Assembly: GCA_002723155.1 (NCBI GenBank) | Contig: PBNO01000006.1 | Span: forward strand, 772,438-836,437 | DNA from: Ponticaulis sp. | GTDB lineage: Bacteria; Pseudomonadota; Alphaproteobacteria; Caulobacterales; Hyphomonadaceae | DNA length: 64,000 nucleotides | Direction: 5' to 3' | Shown here: one piece after another, positions 54,773-62,781 of the stretch | How positions within the stretch are numbered: position 1 is the first letter of the stretch | How the letters are laid out: every line of letters starts with the position of its first letter | Made by a program: the position numbers and the translations under genes | Notes under the pieces: model-generated | Told to the model about the DNA's origin: nothing | Database searches by the model: none | The model's input: the letters and a program-made list of their open reading frames with translations, nothing else

Positions 54773-55730
54773 AGACCCGTTTCGCTATTTCGAGCTGAGC
54801 CAGAAAGACGCGACCTCCGCGGATGTGAAACGTGCTTACGCCAAAAGACTGAAAGTGACGCGGCCGGACGATGATCCGGCTGAGTTTATGCGTCTACGCA
54901 AGAACTTCGAGAGCGCCCTCAACTCAATCAAATGGCGCGATGAAGATCGCGCCAACGGTTATGACAACGCATACGAGGACGAGGAAGAAGACGACGACGC
55001 AGACAATGCGCTCGCTGATAATCCGCCCCTGCCTCCGGTAAGCGCAGACCCCCAGCTTGCGCAAACACCTGACTTGGCGCCCGAAATTGTACCGCCACCT
55101 CCCTCAGGGGCTGAATGGTCTGAAGATGATGCAGACCCGTTTGGGCCAGACACGCCACCACCAGCAGAACCGGCCACGCAGCCCTGGGGGTTCACACCGG
55201 ATGACCAGACACTGGTGAAGAACGCCGTGGAGCAGATTCGCACTTTGATGGATGATGCAGAACGCCGTCAGAAATGGAGCGCATGGCTGGCTATTCTGGA
55301 TAATGAACACCTTGAAGGGATCGATACTTTCCAGATGCTGTCCTACCGGTTGCGCAACCTTGTCTGTCAGGAAACGAGCCCCGAAGAAGGCCGCACCGTG
55401 GCTAGGGTTTCAGACCGTATCAGTCCTACCATTCTGCTTCATCTCGATGACCGGTTCGGCTGGTCCAAACAGACAGGCACCGACTGGGTCACGCGAAATG
55501 AAAACCTCTGGATCAGCCGCCTTGTTGAAACGGCGGCCATCGCGACCGGACGCCAGAGCATTACGCCGTGGGAAAAAGCTCAACGCGAACTCAAAGCGCA
55601 GACAGAGGGCGGAAAGCCTTCGCGTTTCTCCAAGAAAACAGAGCGCATGGTCGCGATTGCATGGATCGTTGCCCGTATTGCCCTCATCCTCGCGCTGATC
55701 AATTTCATAGGATACCTGCTGCGGGAATAA
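54762..55730 (+). CDS. J-domain-like co-chaperone with RPD motif and C-terminal TM helix
   Basis: 322 residues. DPFRYFELSQKDATSADVKR then AYAKRLKVTRPDDDPAEF (~25-42) is a J-domain in which the HPD tripeptide is RPD, as in the DjlB/DjlC partners of HscC. An acidic and proline-rich linker (~60-140) joins it to a helical domain, and a final hydrophobic helix (~297-319) would anchor it in the membrane. Start overlaps the hscC end by 11 bp, so they are coupled and should work together. Confidence 0.85.
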   Translation: MSFEDPFRYFELSQKDATSADVKRAYAKRLKVTRPDDDPAEFMRLRKNFESALNSIKWRDEDRANGYDNAYEDEEEDDDADNALADNPPLPPVSADPQLAQTPDLAPEIVPPPPSGAEWSEDDADPFGPDTPPPAEPATQPWGFTPDDQTLVKNAVEQIRTLMDDAERRQKWSAWLAILDNEHLEGIDTFQMLSYRLRNLVCQETSPEEGRTVARVSDRISPTILLHLDDRFGWSKQTGTDWVTRNENLWISRLVETAAIATGRQSITPWEKAQRELKAQTEGGKPSRFSKKTERMVAIAWIVARIALILALINFIGYLLRE

Positions 55731-55890
55731 TGCCCGCCAGACACGCGACAGACAGAACACGTCTTCCCAAAAAGTATCGAGCCCGCAGGAAAAAGTATCA
55801 CTGGCACAGCAAACAAGTGTTGCAGCGCAGCACGTCCGTGATAGCGTCGCGAAAAAATAGAATACCAAATATGCAGGGTAAAAGCTGGTC

Positions 55891-56769
55891 ATGACTGAAC
55901 TTCGCAAGATCGGTGTCGTAGGCGCCGGTCAGATGGGTAACGGCATTGCGCATGTGTGTGCGCTGTCAGGATACAACGTCGCTATCAACGATATCGCCGA
56001 CGAATCCCTCAAAAAAGCCGACGCCACGATCCGAAAGAACATGGCCCGTCAGGTCAGCCGTGAAGTTATCTCTCAGGAAGAGATGGACATCGCCATGGGC
56101 CGGATCACCTTCTCAACCAGCATGTCTTCGCTGTCAGACGTCGATCTCGCGATTGAAGCTGCGACAGAGAAAGAAGCGATCAAGGTCCAGATTTTTGAGT
56201 CGCTGGTAAAAGCGGTCCCGAAAACGGCCTGGCTGGCATCCAACACATCTTCGATTTCGATCACGCGTCTGGCGTCTACGACCGACCGCCCGGAACGCTT
56301 TATCGGCCTGCACTTCATGAACCCGGTTCCGGTCATGCAGCTGATCGAGGTAATTCGCGGCCTGGCGACGGATCAGGAAACCTATGAAATGGCACTCGGT
56401 TTTGCCGAACGCCTGCACAAGACCGTTGCAAACGCAGAAGATTTCCCGGCCTTCATCGTAAACCGCGTTCTGATGCCTATGATCAACGAAGCCGTCTACA
56501 CGCTTTATGAGGGCGTTGGCACGGTTGAAGGTATCGACACAGCGATGAAACTCGGCGCGAACCACCCGATGGGTCCGCTGCAACTGGCGGACTTCATCGG
56601 CCTCGATACCTGCCTGTCTATCATGCAGGTCCTGCATGACGGCCTCGCGGACACCAAGTACCGCCCATGCCCTCTGCTCGTAAAATATGTCGAAGCCGGA
56701 TGGCTTGGCCGTAAAACCGGTCGCGGCTTTTATGATTATCGCGGAGACGCGCCGATCCCGACCCGCTAG
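55891..56769 (+). CDS. 3-hydroxybutyryl-CoA dehydrogenase
   Basis: NAD(P)-dependent 3-hydroxyacyl-CoA dehydrogenase, 292 residues. Rossmann motif GVVGAGQMGNGIAHV (~8-22), catalytic His in LHFMNPVPVMQLIEVI, and Asn in FIVNRVLMPMINEA. Short-chain (C4) type, linking acetoacetyl-CoA and 3-hydroxybutyryl-CoA. In related genomes this gene follows etfA; here it opens the last housekeeping block. Followed by a terminator-like hairpin. Confidence 0.95.
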   Translation: MTELRKIGVVGAGQMGNGIAHVCALSGYNVAINDIADESLKKADATIRKNMARQVSREVISQEEMDIAMGRITFSTSMSSLSDVDLAIEAATEKEAIKVQIFESLVKAVPKTAWLASNTSSISITRLASTTDRPERFIGLHFMNPVPVMQLIEVIRGLATDQETYEMALGFAERLHKTVANAEDFPAFIVNRVLMPMINEAVYTLYEGVGTVEGIDTAMKLGANHPMGPLQLADFIGLDTCLSIMQVLHDGLADTKYRPCPLLVKYVEAGWLGRKTGRGFYDYRGDAPIPTR

Positions 56770-56796
56770 GCTCAGGTCTTCAAGCCATCAAAACCC

Positions 56797-56827
56797 AAAA
56801 GCGTCGCGATTAAGTCACGGCGCTTTT
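56797..56827 (+). terminator. terminator after 3-hydroxybutyryl-CoA dehydrogenase
   Basis: AAAAGCGTCGCGA pairs with TCACGGCGCTTTT, allowing one G-T wobble and one mismatch, then a T run. Confidence 0.82.
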
Positions 56828-56952
56828 TTGTTTTCGTCTGAAGGCGCAACAAAAAATTGAGTGTACAGGGAAACTTTGCGACCATATCCCGTCCCAAATG
56901 ATTCCCGTTCGGATCCACCTGCGCTAAGACAGGGGCCACAAAGGTAGACCAA

Positions 56953-57762
56953 ATGAGTGACGACCAACAGCGCGTAAGTCTGGACATGCTCGAGACACGC
57001 CTGCGCGAAGCAGAAAGAGAGCTCGTGGCCGCTATCCAAAAGCGCGCGCGTGCTGGTGCGCACATGCGTACGGCTCTGCGCGGTCAGGGTGATGCGCTTG
57101 CGATGGCTGTCATGACGTGTCTGGAACGCCTGAAGCGTCAGTCTGCCAAGCTGGATCTGGCTGAACTCATGTTGCGCTGGCACGTTGAATTCCCGCTCGA
57201 TATGTATGATGCGGGCCTGCAGAATGTGATCGTTTCCGGCGCTGAACAGCACCGCATCATGGAACAGGCGCATAACATGTTCGGCTATGCCGCGCCGCTG
57301 CAGTACAATAAAGACCAGCGCGAATGCCTGACCATGTGCATGGATAAAGAAGGCACAATCGGCTTTATGGGCTGGGTTATGGGCCCGGGCGCTGGCCAGT
57401 GGTGGCCAATGCTGAACGAGACCCGCTATCACGATATGCGCATTGTCGGTTCATGGCCGTCCTTCAGCGATGATACGCCTCAGGCAGCCCTGATCGCCAA
57501 AGGACCGCTTGCAGAATTGTCTGACCACCGCACGCTTCTGATTGCGCATGATGACCACCATCGCCTGCAGAAGATTTTTGCCGAAGTCGGGCTCGAAGTA
57601 ACCGAGATTTCACGTGCTAGGACACTGGTTCTGTTCGAGATCGGTTTTCCTGTCTCAGAGAGCGACCCACGCCTCGCAGCAGCGCGAAATGCAGGCCTTG
57701 AAGGCCTTCGCGTTGTCGGCAGCCTGCCAGCTCCGAACGTCAAGGAAAGCGTCGCAGCCTGA
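56953..57762 (+). CDS. chorismate mutase (AroQ-like), long form
   Basis: 269 residues. The N-terminal ~90 residues form a helical AroQ-like segment (SLDMLETRLREAERELVAAI, LERLKRQS) and the remaining part is a regulatory-looking domain with HDDHHRLQKIFAEVGLEVTE resembling an ACT-like fold. Assignment as chorismate mutase leans on its position: hisC and prephenate dehydrogenase follow on the same strand. The long form is usual in Hyphomonas/Caulobacter-type genomes (from memory). If wrong, it could be a prephenate-dehydratase-like regulator. Confidence 0.75.
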   Translation: MSDDQQRVSLDMLETRLREAERELVAAIQKRARAGAHMRTALRGQGDALAMAVMTCLERLKRQSAKLDLAELMLRWHVEFPLDMYDAGLQNVIVSGAEQHRIMEQAHNMFGYAAPLQYNKDQRECLTMCMDKEGTIGFMGWVMGPGAGQWWPMLNETRYHDMRIVGSWPSFSDDTPQAALIAKGPLAELSDHRTLLIAHDDHHRLQKIFAEVGLEVTEISRARTLVLFEIGFPVSESDPRLAAARNAGLEGLRVVGSLPAPNVKESVAA

Positions 57763-57859
57763 TCAGCCTGTCTCTTTCCGGACAAACACGGCTTCAATAC
57801 GCGCGCAGATTGGTCTAGAGACGCTTCAACACGTTTTTCAGACTGAATGGTGACGCTCC

Positions 57860-58939
57860 ATGGCTCCTAAGCCGCTCGCAAATGTGCTCGAAATCACGCC
57901 TTACGTTCCTGGCCTCGCTGCAGAGTCCGGTTACAAGCTCTCATCCAACGAAAACCCGCTCGGATATTCTCCTGTGGTTCGTGAGGCTCTGGCGCAAAGT
58001 CTCGACCATATGGAGCTTTATCCTGATGGCGGCGCGAACAAGCTGCGCGCAGCCATTGCCGACCGTTACGGGCTGAATGCTGACCGTATTATGTGCGGTG
58101 CAGGTTCCGATGAAATCTTCCAGATGCTCGGTCACGCTTACCTGCAGCCGGGTGATGAAATCATCCAGACTCAATTCGGCTTCCTTGTGTACCAGCTGGT
58201 TGCCAAGCAATGCGGCGCGACAACGATTTCCGTTCCGGACATCGACATGACGGCGAATATTGATGGCATTATCGAAGCGGTCACCGAACGCACGAAAATC
58301 GTATTCCTCGCCAACCCGAACAACCCGACAGGCACTTATGTCAGCTTTGACGAGGTCAAGCGCCTGCATGAAGCCCTGCCGAGCGATGTACTTCTGGTGC
58401 TGGACGCCGCATATGCAGAATATGTGAAGAAGAATGATTACGGTTCCGGTATGGAACTGGCGGGCAGCGCGGACAATGTTCTGATGACGCGCACATTCTC
58501 CAAAATTCACGGCCTCGCGGCACTTCGGCTTGGCTGGGCATACGGCGCAGCCTCCATCATCGATGCGCTGAACCGCGTACGGGGACCGTTCAATGTCGGC
58601 AGCCTTTCGCAGATTGCAGGCATTGCGGCGCTTGAAGATAAAGCCTTTGAAGAGAAGTCGGCAGAGTTCAACCAACGTGAACTCGCGCGCGTTTCCGAAG
58701 CCATTGGCGCGACCGGCCTCACAGTTTACCCGAGCGTTGCAAACTTCGTGCTCGTCGAATTCTTCCCTGAAGGCCAGTACACCGCAGCAAACGCAAATGC
58801 GGTCCTGCGTGAGAACGGCCTTATCGTGCGCGATGTGACCTCTTATGGCCTGCCAAACTGCCTGCGCATGTCCATCGGCGTCAAAGAGGCAAATGACCAG
58901 CTGATCTCCGTCCTCACCACCTTCATGTCTGGACGGTAA
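57860..58939 (+). CDS. hisC: histidinol-phosphate/aromatic aminotransferase
   Basis: PLP aminotransferase class I/II, 359 residues. SSNENPLGYSP (~26-36), GAGSDEIFQMLGHAYLQPGD, NPNNPTGTY and the PLP lysine in TFSKIHGLAALRLGWAYG. Position between chorismate mutase and prephenate dehydrogenase suggests use in tyrosine/phenylalanine synthesis, as HisC often serves both pathways. Its TAA is directly followed by the ATG of tyrA. Confidence 0.94.
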   Translation: MAPKPLANVLEITPYVPGLAAESGYKLSSNENPLGYSPVVREALAQSLDHMELYPDGGANKLRAAIADRYGLNADRIMCGAGSDEIFQMLGHAYLQPGDEIIQTQFGFLVYQLVAKQCGATTISVPDIDMTANIDGIIEAVTERTKIVFLANPNNPTGTYVSFDEVKRLHEALPSDVLLVLDAAYAEYVKKNDYGSGMELAGSADNVLMTRTFSKIHGLAALRLGWAYGAASIIDALNRVRGPFNVGSLSQIAGIAALEDKAFEEKSAEFNQRELARVSEAIGATGLTVYPSVANFVLVEFFPEGQYTAANANAVLRENGLIVRDVTSYGLPNCLRMSIGVKEANDQLISVLTTFMSGR

Positions 58940-59860
58940 ATGCCGGTTATTGATCGACTCGCCATTGTCGGGATCGGCCTGATCGGCTCATCCGTTGCGC
59001 GCGCTGCTATCGCGCACGATGCAGCGGGTTCTGTGACGCTGTATGATGCGTCTACGAGCGTGCGCAAACGCGCCGGCGAGATTGATCTTGGCGAGATCGC
59101 AGACACGCTGGAAGACTGCGTGAAGGATGCAGACCTCGTTATCCTGTGTACGCCCGTTGGCGTGATGGGCCATATTGCAGAAGATATGGCGCCGCACCTG
59201 AAACAAGGCGCAATCGTCTCTGACGTTGGTTCGGTGAAGTCTGCCGTTCTGGAGGCCGTCGCACCGCATATCCCGTCAGGCGTATCCTTTATCCCCGGCC
59301 ACCCGATTTCCGGTACCGAGAAATCCGGCCCCGATGCCGGCTTTGCCACCCTGTTTGAAGGCCGCTGGTGTATCATCACACCGCCGGACGAGCATGAAGA
59401 TGCCGCCAGCCTTGATACCCTCACCCGCTTCTGGGAGGCACTCGGGTCCACAGTCGAGATTATGAGCGTGTCACGTCATGACCGCGTGCTGGCGATTACG
59501 TCTCACCTGCCCCACCTCATTGCGTTCAATATCGTCGGCACCGCCAATGACCTTGAAAGCGTGACCGAGGGCGAAGTCGTTAAATTCTCCGCTGGTGGTT
59601 TCCGTGACTTTACGCGTATCGCGGCCTCTGATCCGATCATGTGGCGCGATGTTTTCCTCTACAATAAGGAAGCCGTTCTGGAGATGCTGGGCCGCTTCAA
59701 CGAAGACCTCGCAGCCCTTCAGCGTGCCATTCGCTGGGGCGAAGGCGAACAGCTGGAGAAGTTCTTTGAACGCTCCCGCGGCATTCGCAAATCCATCGTC
59801 GATGCCGGTCAGGACACAGACGCGGACGACTTCGGCAGAAGCCACTCACCAAAAGGCTGA
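58940..59860 (+). CDS. tyrA: prephenate/arogenate dehydrogenase
   Basis: Oxidative decarboxylase of prephenate or arogenate (cyclohexadienyl type), 306 residues. NAD motif IVGIGLIGSSVARA (~8-21), VGSVKSAV, PGHPISGTEKSGPDAG (~127-142) with the catalytic-type His, and SHLPHLIAF. No C-terminal ACT domain, so feedback must be elsewhere. Zero spacing from hisC, hence co-transcribed. Confidence 0.94.
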   Translation: MPVIDRLAIVGIGLIGSSVARAAIAHDAAGSVTLYDASTSVRKRAGEIDLGEIADTLEDCVKDADLVILCTPVGVMGHIAEDMAPHLKQGAIVSDVGSVKSAVLEAVAPHIPSGVSFIPGHPISGTEKSGPDAGFATLFEGRWCIITPPDEHEDAASLDTLTRFWEALGSTVEIMSVSRHDRVLAITSHLPHLIAFNIVGTANDLESVTEGEVVKFSAGGFRDFTRIAASDPIMWRDVFLYNKEAVLEMLGRFNEDLAALQRAIRWGEGEQLEKFFERSRGIRKSIVDAGQDTDADDFGRSHSPKG

Positions 59861-59873
59861 TCCCAACTGAAAA

Positions 59874-59899
59874 GGGCGCCGGACCGAAACCCGACGCCC
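59874..59899 (-). terminator. hairpin between tyrA and the secreted-protein cluster
   Basis: GGGCGCCGG pairs with CCGACGCCC with one mismatch. The T run is on the minus strand only (CCCTTTTC), so it mainly ends the minus-strand cluster; plus-strand termination of tyrA is less clear. Confidence 0.7.
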
Positions 59900-59928
59900 C
59901 ATGGGGAATCTACGGTAAGATTGGGAGA

Positions 59929-60990
59929 TTACCGGAGATCAAACTGCCAAGTCGTACGACACTCATTCTGGAAAATATGGCCGCGCCAATTGCCATTGGC
60001 ATCACCCGGATCGGTCGAGAGGCACCAGCCAGATGAGTTGCTTTCACCCAGAACTTTCACCTGCACACCGTCGCGATAGACGTAAATCTGGTCGAGCAGC
60101 GCCGCGTCAGAGCCGGTTGTGCGGATCTCAAGCGTCGTGGGAATGCCCTGCACGAGCGTTTCTTCTTCCATATCACGGCAAATCGGCAGAACTGGCGCAT
60201 TGGTATCTTCGTGGAACCAGGACAGGCCGAGCGTCTCGCCCTGCGCGTTCAGATAGCTGATCATCAGCTGGTTGCCGGTGCCCTCATTCTCAACGCCCGT
60301 AACATCGCAATCAATATCTACTGAATACCGATAGACGGTATCGGTTCGACCGGCTTGGACTACGGCGTTTGCGTTGTTCCCTCCTAAGTTAAGGTATGGG
60401 CTACAAGTATCATCAGCGGCATATCGCCAGGAGCGACTTCCATCTTCCACGTCCTGGGAGACGCACCATCCTTTGTCGTCGTCTTCACCCCATTCCAGAA
60501 AAACCCCCTGAGAGTCTATTAATATCACTCGATCGATCAGGAGTGCGTCATTTGCTTCGGCTTCGAACGTTATGGCCCCGGGGGTCATGGATGCCTGAAA
60601 ATCGTACCGAACGCCGCCGACGTTGCAAAGTTCATCTGAAAGCCGCCACCCATCCGCATAAAGTTGGGTCGATTTGTCCGAAGTCCAGACATAAATATAA
60701 AATCCTGAGGTACCTTCGTTTTCTACACCGGCGACATCGCAATCCAGGACAATCCGATAATGACCCGGCTGTAAAATTCGGTCAGCTGCGTCCCTAGGTT
60801 CGAGCCATTCACCCCCGATTATCCTAAAGTCGCTACCGGTGACCCGGTCATTATACTGTGTTCGATCCCGTACCAGATTATCTTCAGTGGGTACGGGCTT
60901 GGGGTTATACTGCGCAAATGCGGCGCCAGAGCTGAGCGTCACCGCCGCACATGAGGCCAGCACGGCCAGTGTTTTCAATACGTCTCTCAT
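59929..60990 (-). CDS. secreted protein with two four-cysteine modules
   Basis: 353 residues with a signal peptide (~1-26, AAFAQ). Two copies of one module: the first from LDCDVAGVENEG to GWCVSQD and DTCSPY, the second from IDCDVTGVENEG through ICRDME, GWCLSTDPGDANGNW and ECRTTWQF at the C terminus. Each has four Cys (two likely disulfides), a D(A/F)(L/M)(L/I)D(R/Q)I strand and a GWC turn. The second is the type A form shared with the end of the 62782-64000 protein. Family unrecognised; probably a binding or structural beta domain. Last of a three-gene minus-strand cluster; AAGGGAGA before the ATG. Confidence 0.82.
   Translation of the reverse strand: MRDVLKTLAVLASCAAVTLSSGAAFAQYNPKPVPTEDNLVRDRTQYNDRVTGSDFRIIGGEWLEPRDAADRILQPGHYRIVLDCDVAGVENEGTSGFYIYVWTSDKSTQLYADGWRLSDELCNVGGVRYDFQASMTPGAITFEAEANDALLIDRVILIDSQGVFLEWGEDDDKGWCVSQDVEDGSRSWRYAADDTCSPYLNLGGNNANAVVQAGRTDTVYRYSVDIDCDVTGVENEGTGNQLMISYLNAQGETLGLSWFHEDTNAPVLPICRDMEEETLVQGIPTTLEIRTTGSDAALLDQIYVYRDGVQVKVLGESNSSGWCLSTDPGDANGNWRGHIFQNECRTTWQFDLR
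59996..60030. repeat. 35-bp near-identical segment, copy 1
   Basis: Matches 61157-61191 at 34 of 35 bases, same orientation, encoding the GWCLSTDPGDAN turn of the module. Surrounding DNA is much less similar. Confidence 0.9.
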
Positions 60991-61021
60991 TTAACGTCTC
61001 CCTTGCGTCCTCACACACATC

Positions 61022-61035
61022 GCGAACATGTTCGC
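61022..61035. promoter_or_regulatory. 14-bp perfect palindrome
   Basis: GCGAACATGTTCGC in the 63-bp gap between two of the secreted-protein genes. Could be an operator or short mRNA hairpin. Confidence 0.4.
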
Positions 61036-61053
61036 CCCACCCTGTCGGGCGGC

Positions 61054-62697
61054 TTAGTCCTGAAATTGAGAATTGATCTGTTCCACCTGCAGGTCTGAAA
61101 GGCTCCAGACATGCTCGGCCTCACAACCGGTGAGAGCGGCCTCCAGCCATGGTCCGTTGGCATCACCCGGATCGGTCGACAGGCACCAGCCGCGTCCATC
61201 ACCAGCGAGAAATTCGGCGATCTCATTGCCGCCGCTATAGAGCGAAAGCCGATCAATCATGAAGCCATCATCACCGCTGGTCGTGATCTTCACATGGTCA
61301 GCGCGGGCGCTCGCCGCGACGTCAATCGTCGGCTCACCCCTATCGCAGGCATATTGCCCCGGACCTGGAATGCTGGCCTGCCCGACTTCTTCCCAATAAA
61401 GGCTGTAGAGCGTGGCAGTGAGCGTACTGGTCGTCCATTCATTGGTCAGATCACCAACAGAGCAATCAAACCCGACCGTATAGTTAAGCTCATCTGGCCG
61501 CGACACGCTGAGCGGCTGGACTGCGAACTCGAACATGCCATCTTCCTCGACACCGCTGCCCGCCCATAGCCCGAGCATGTTGCCATTCGTCTGAAGCGAG
61601 ACGCCGCCAGCATGACGGAAGGCAGGGCGCTCATGCACGCAGATATCGTCTTCCTCGGCACGGCCAATATCTGCACCAAACACATCGCGGGCCGAGGTAT
61701 TGTCAAAATCGGCATATTCGATTTCAGACACGCGCAGAATGTCGTCGAACATGTCCTGAGGGCGCATTTGAACGGTTCTGTCATCCTGAGCGGTCCATTC
61801 GCGTGGCGGCTCGCGACATGCAGCTGCATAAACGCTCGATCGCCCGGTTGGCGTCCGGCCCGACAAGTCCGGGTAAAATCCATCACCGGAAAAAGCCGAC
61901 ACCAGATACATCTTGCCATCAAAGTCCATAATCAGGTTCGCGCCCTGACCGGAAACGGGTGCTTCAAATTCGGTGCATTCGCCAAAACGGGTCGCATGAT
62001 AGGCCAGAACGTCGGTCGCCTGCGTCCGGCAAAGACGCGCCATCACGGTACGCGACTCGGCCCAGCCAACTGCGCTGATTGTATAAAAACGGTTGTCCCT
62101 GTCGTTGAAGACGAGCCCTGCAGAATAGCTGGTGCCGGCATTCCGCCCCGCTGACATCTCATGATAGAGGGTCAGGTGATCAAAATGCGTAACGTAGCCG
62201 CTGCGCTCAATTTTATAGAACAGCGTCATACCGCGCGTGCCAACAGCAACCACCTCACCGGTGGCCTGAATGCTTCCGGCCTCCCAGCTTGGCATGCCAA
62301 TGGCAGTTGGGCAGAAGGACGTCCAGGTCAGCTCTTCCAGCGATGTCTGCGCGTTGATCGGGTCCGAGAACACCAGGAGGCCTCGACACTCATCAGCGCT
62401 GGCAGAACGGCCCAGTTCGCGGGACAGGCTCAAAACGACACGCCCGGTTGCGGTCATCGTAATGCCGCGTACACGGTCGTCTGGACCAATCAGTCCGCCG
62501 TCTTGTGTCGTCAGATTTTCCAGACTGGTTCGCGCCAGATTGGCTTGCGAGCCGGTCATAGCCTGAAGCTGCTGAAGCAGGTTTTCTGCTGACGGCGTAT
62601 ACTCATCAGGGCCGAGTGCATGCGCAGGGCTCACGCCCATTGCGGGCATAAGGACTGCAGCACACGCCGCCATCAGGTGTTTCATTGGTGATTTCAT
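61054..62697 (-). CDS. secreted protein, unknown N-terminal domain plus one four-cysteine module
   Basis: 547 residues from ATG 62697, with GGAGG five bases upstream and a signal peptide (~1-29, SPAHA). The ~400-residue N-terminal region repeats strand-like stretches (RVVLSLSRELGR, GEVVAVGTRGMTLFYKI, YSAGLVFNDRDNRFYTI, NLIMDFDGKMYLVSAFS) that look like blades of a beta-propeller, without a match I know. The C-terminal ~130 residues are one type B module (DCSVGDLTNEW, ACDRGE, GWCLSTDPGDANGPW, GCEAEHVWSL). Middle gene of the cluster. Confidence 0.78.
   Translation of the reverse strand: MKSPMKHLMAACAAVLMPAMGVSPAHALGPDEYTPSAENLLQQLQAMTGSQANLARTSLENLTTQDGGLIGPDDRVRGITMTATGRVVLSLSRELGRSASADECRGLLVFSDPINAQTSLEELTWTSFCPTAIGMPSWEAGSIQATGEVVAVGTRGMTLFYKIERSGYVTHFDHLTLYHEMSAGRNAGTSYSAGLVFNDRDNRFYTISAVGWAESRTVMARLCRTQATDVLAYHATRFGECTEFEAPVSGQGANLIMDFDGKMYLVSAFSGDGFYPDLSGRTPTGRSSVYAAACREPPREWTAQDDRTVQMRPQDMFDDILRVSEIEYADFDNTSARDVFGADIGRAEEDDICVHERPAFRHAGGVSLQTNGNMLGLWAGSGVEEDGMFEFAVQPLSVSRPDELNYTVGFDCSVGDLTNEWTTSTLTATLYSLYWEEVGQASIPGPGQYACDRGEPTIDVAASARADHVKITTSGDDGFMIDRLSLYSGGNEIAEFLAGDGRGWCLSTDPGDANGPWLEAALTGCEAEHVWSLSDLQVEQINSQFQD
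61157..61191. repeat. 35-bp near-identical segment, copy 2
   Basis: Partner of 59996-60030, inside the neighbouring gene at the same place in the module. Confidence 0.9.
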
Positions 62698-62729
62698 AAG
62701 GTCCTCCGCGTGCGTCCCCACGCACTCGC

Positions 62730-62773
62730 AAAAAAGGGACACCAGCCGACGTGAAGGGCGTGTCGGCTGGTGT
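62730..62773 (-). terminator. terminator of the modular secreted-protein gene
   Basis: Perfect 12-bp stem ACACCAGCCGAC/GTCGGCTGGTGT (62739-62750 with 62762-62773), 11-base loop, and on the minus strand CCCTTTTTTG downstream. It separates the first and second genes of the cluster, so they may be separate transcripts. Confidence 0.92.
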
Positions 62774-62781
62774 CAGTCAGG

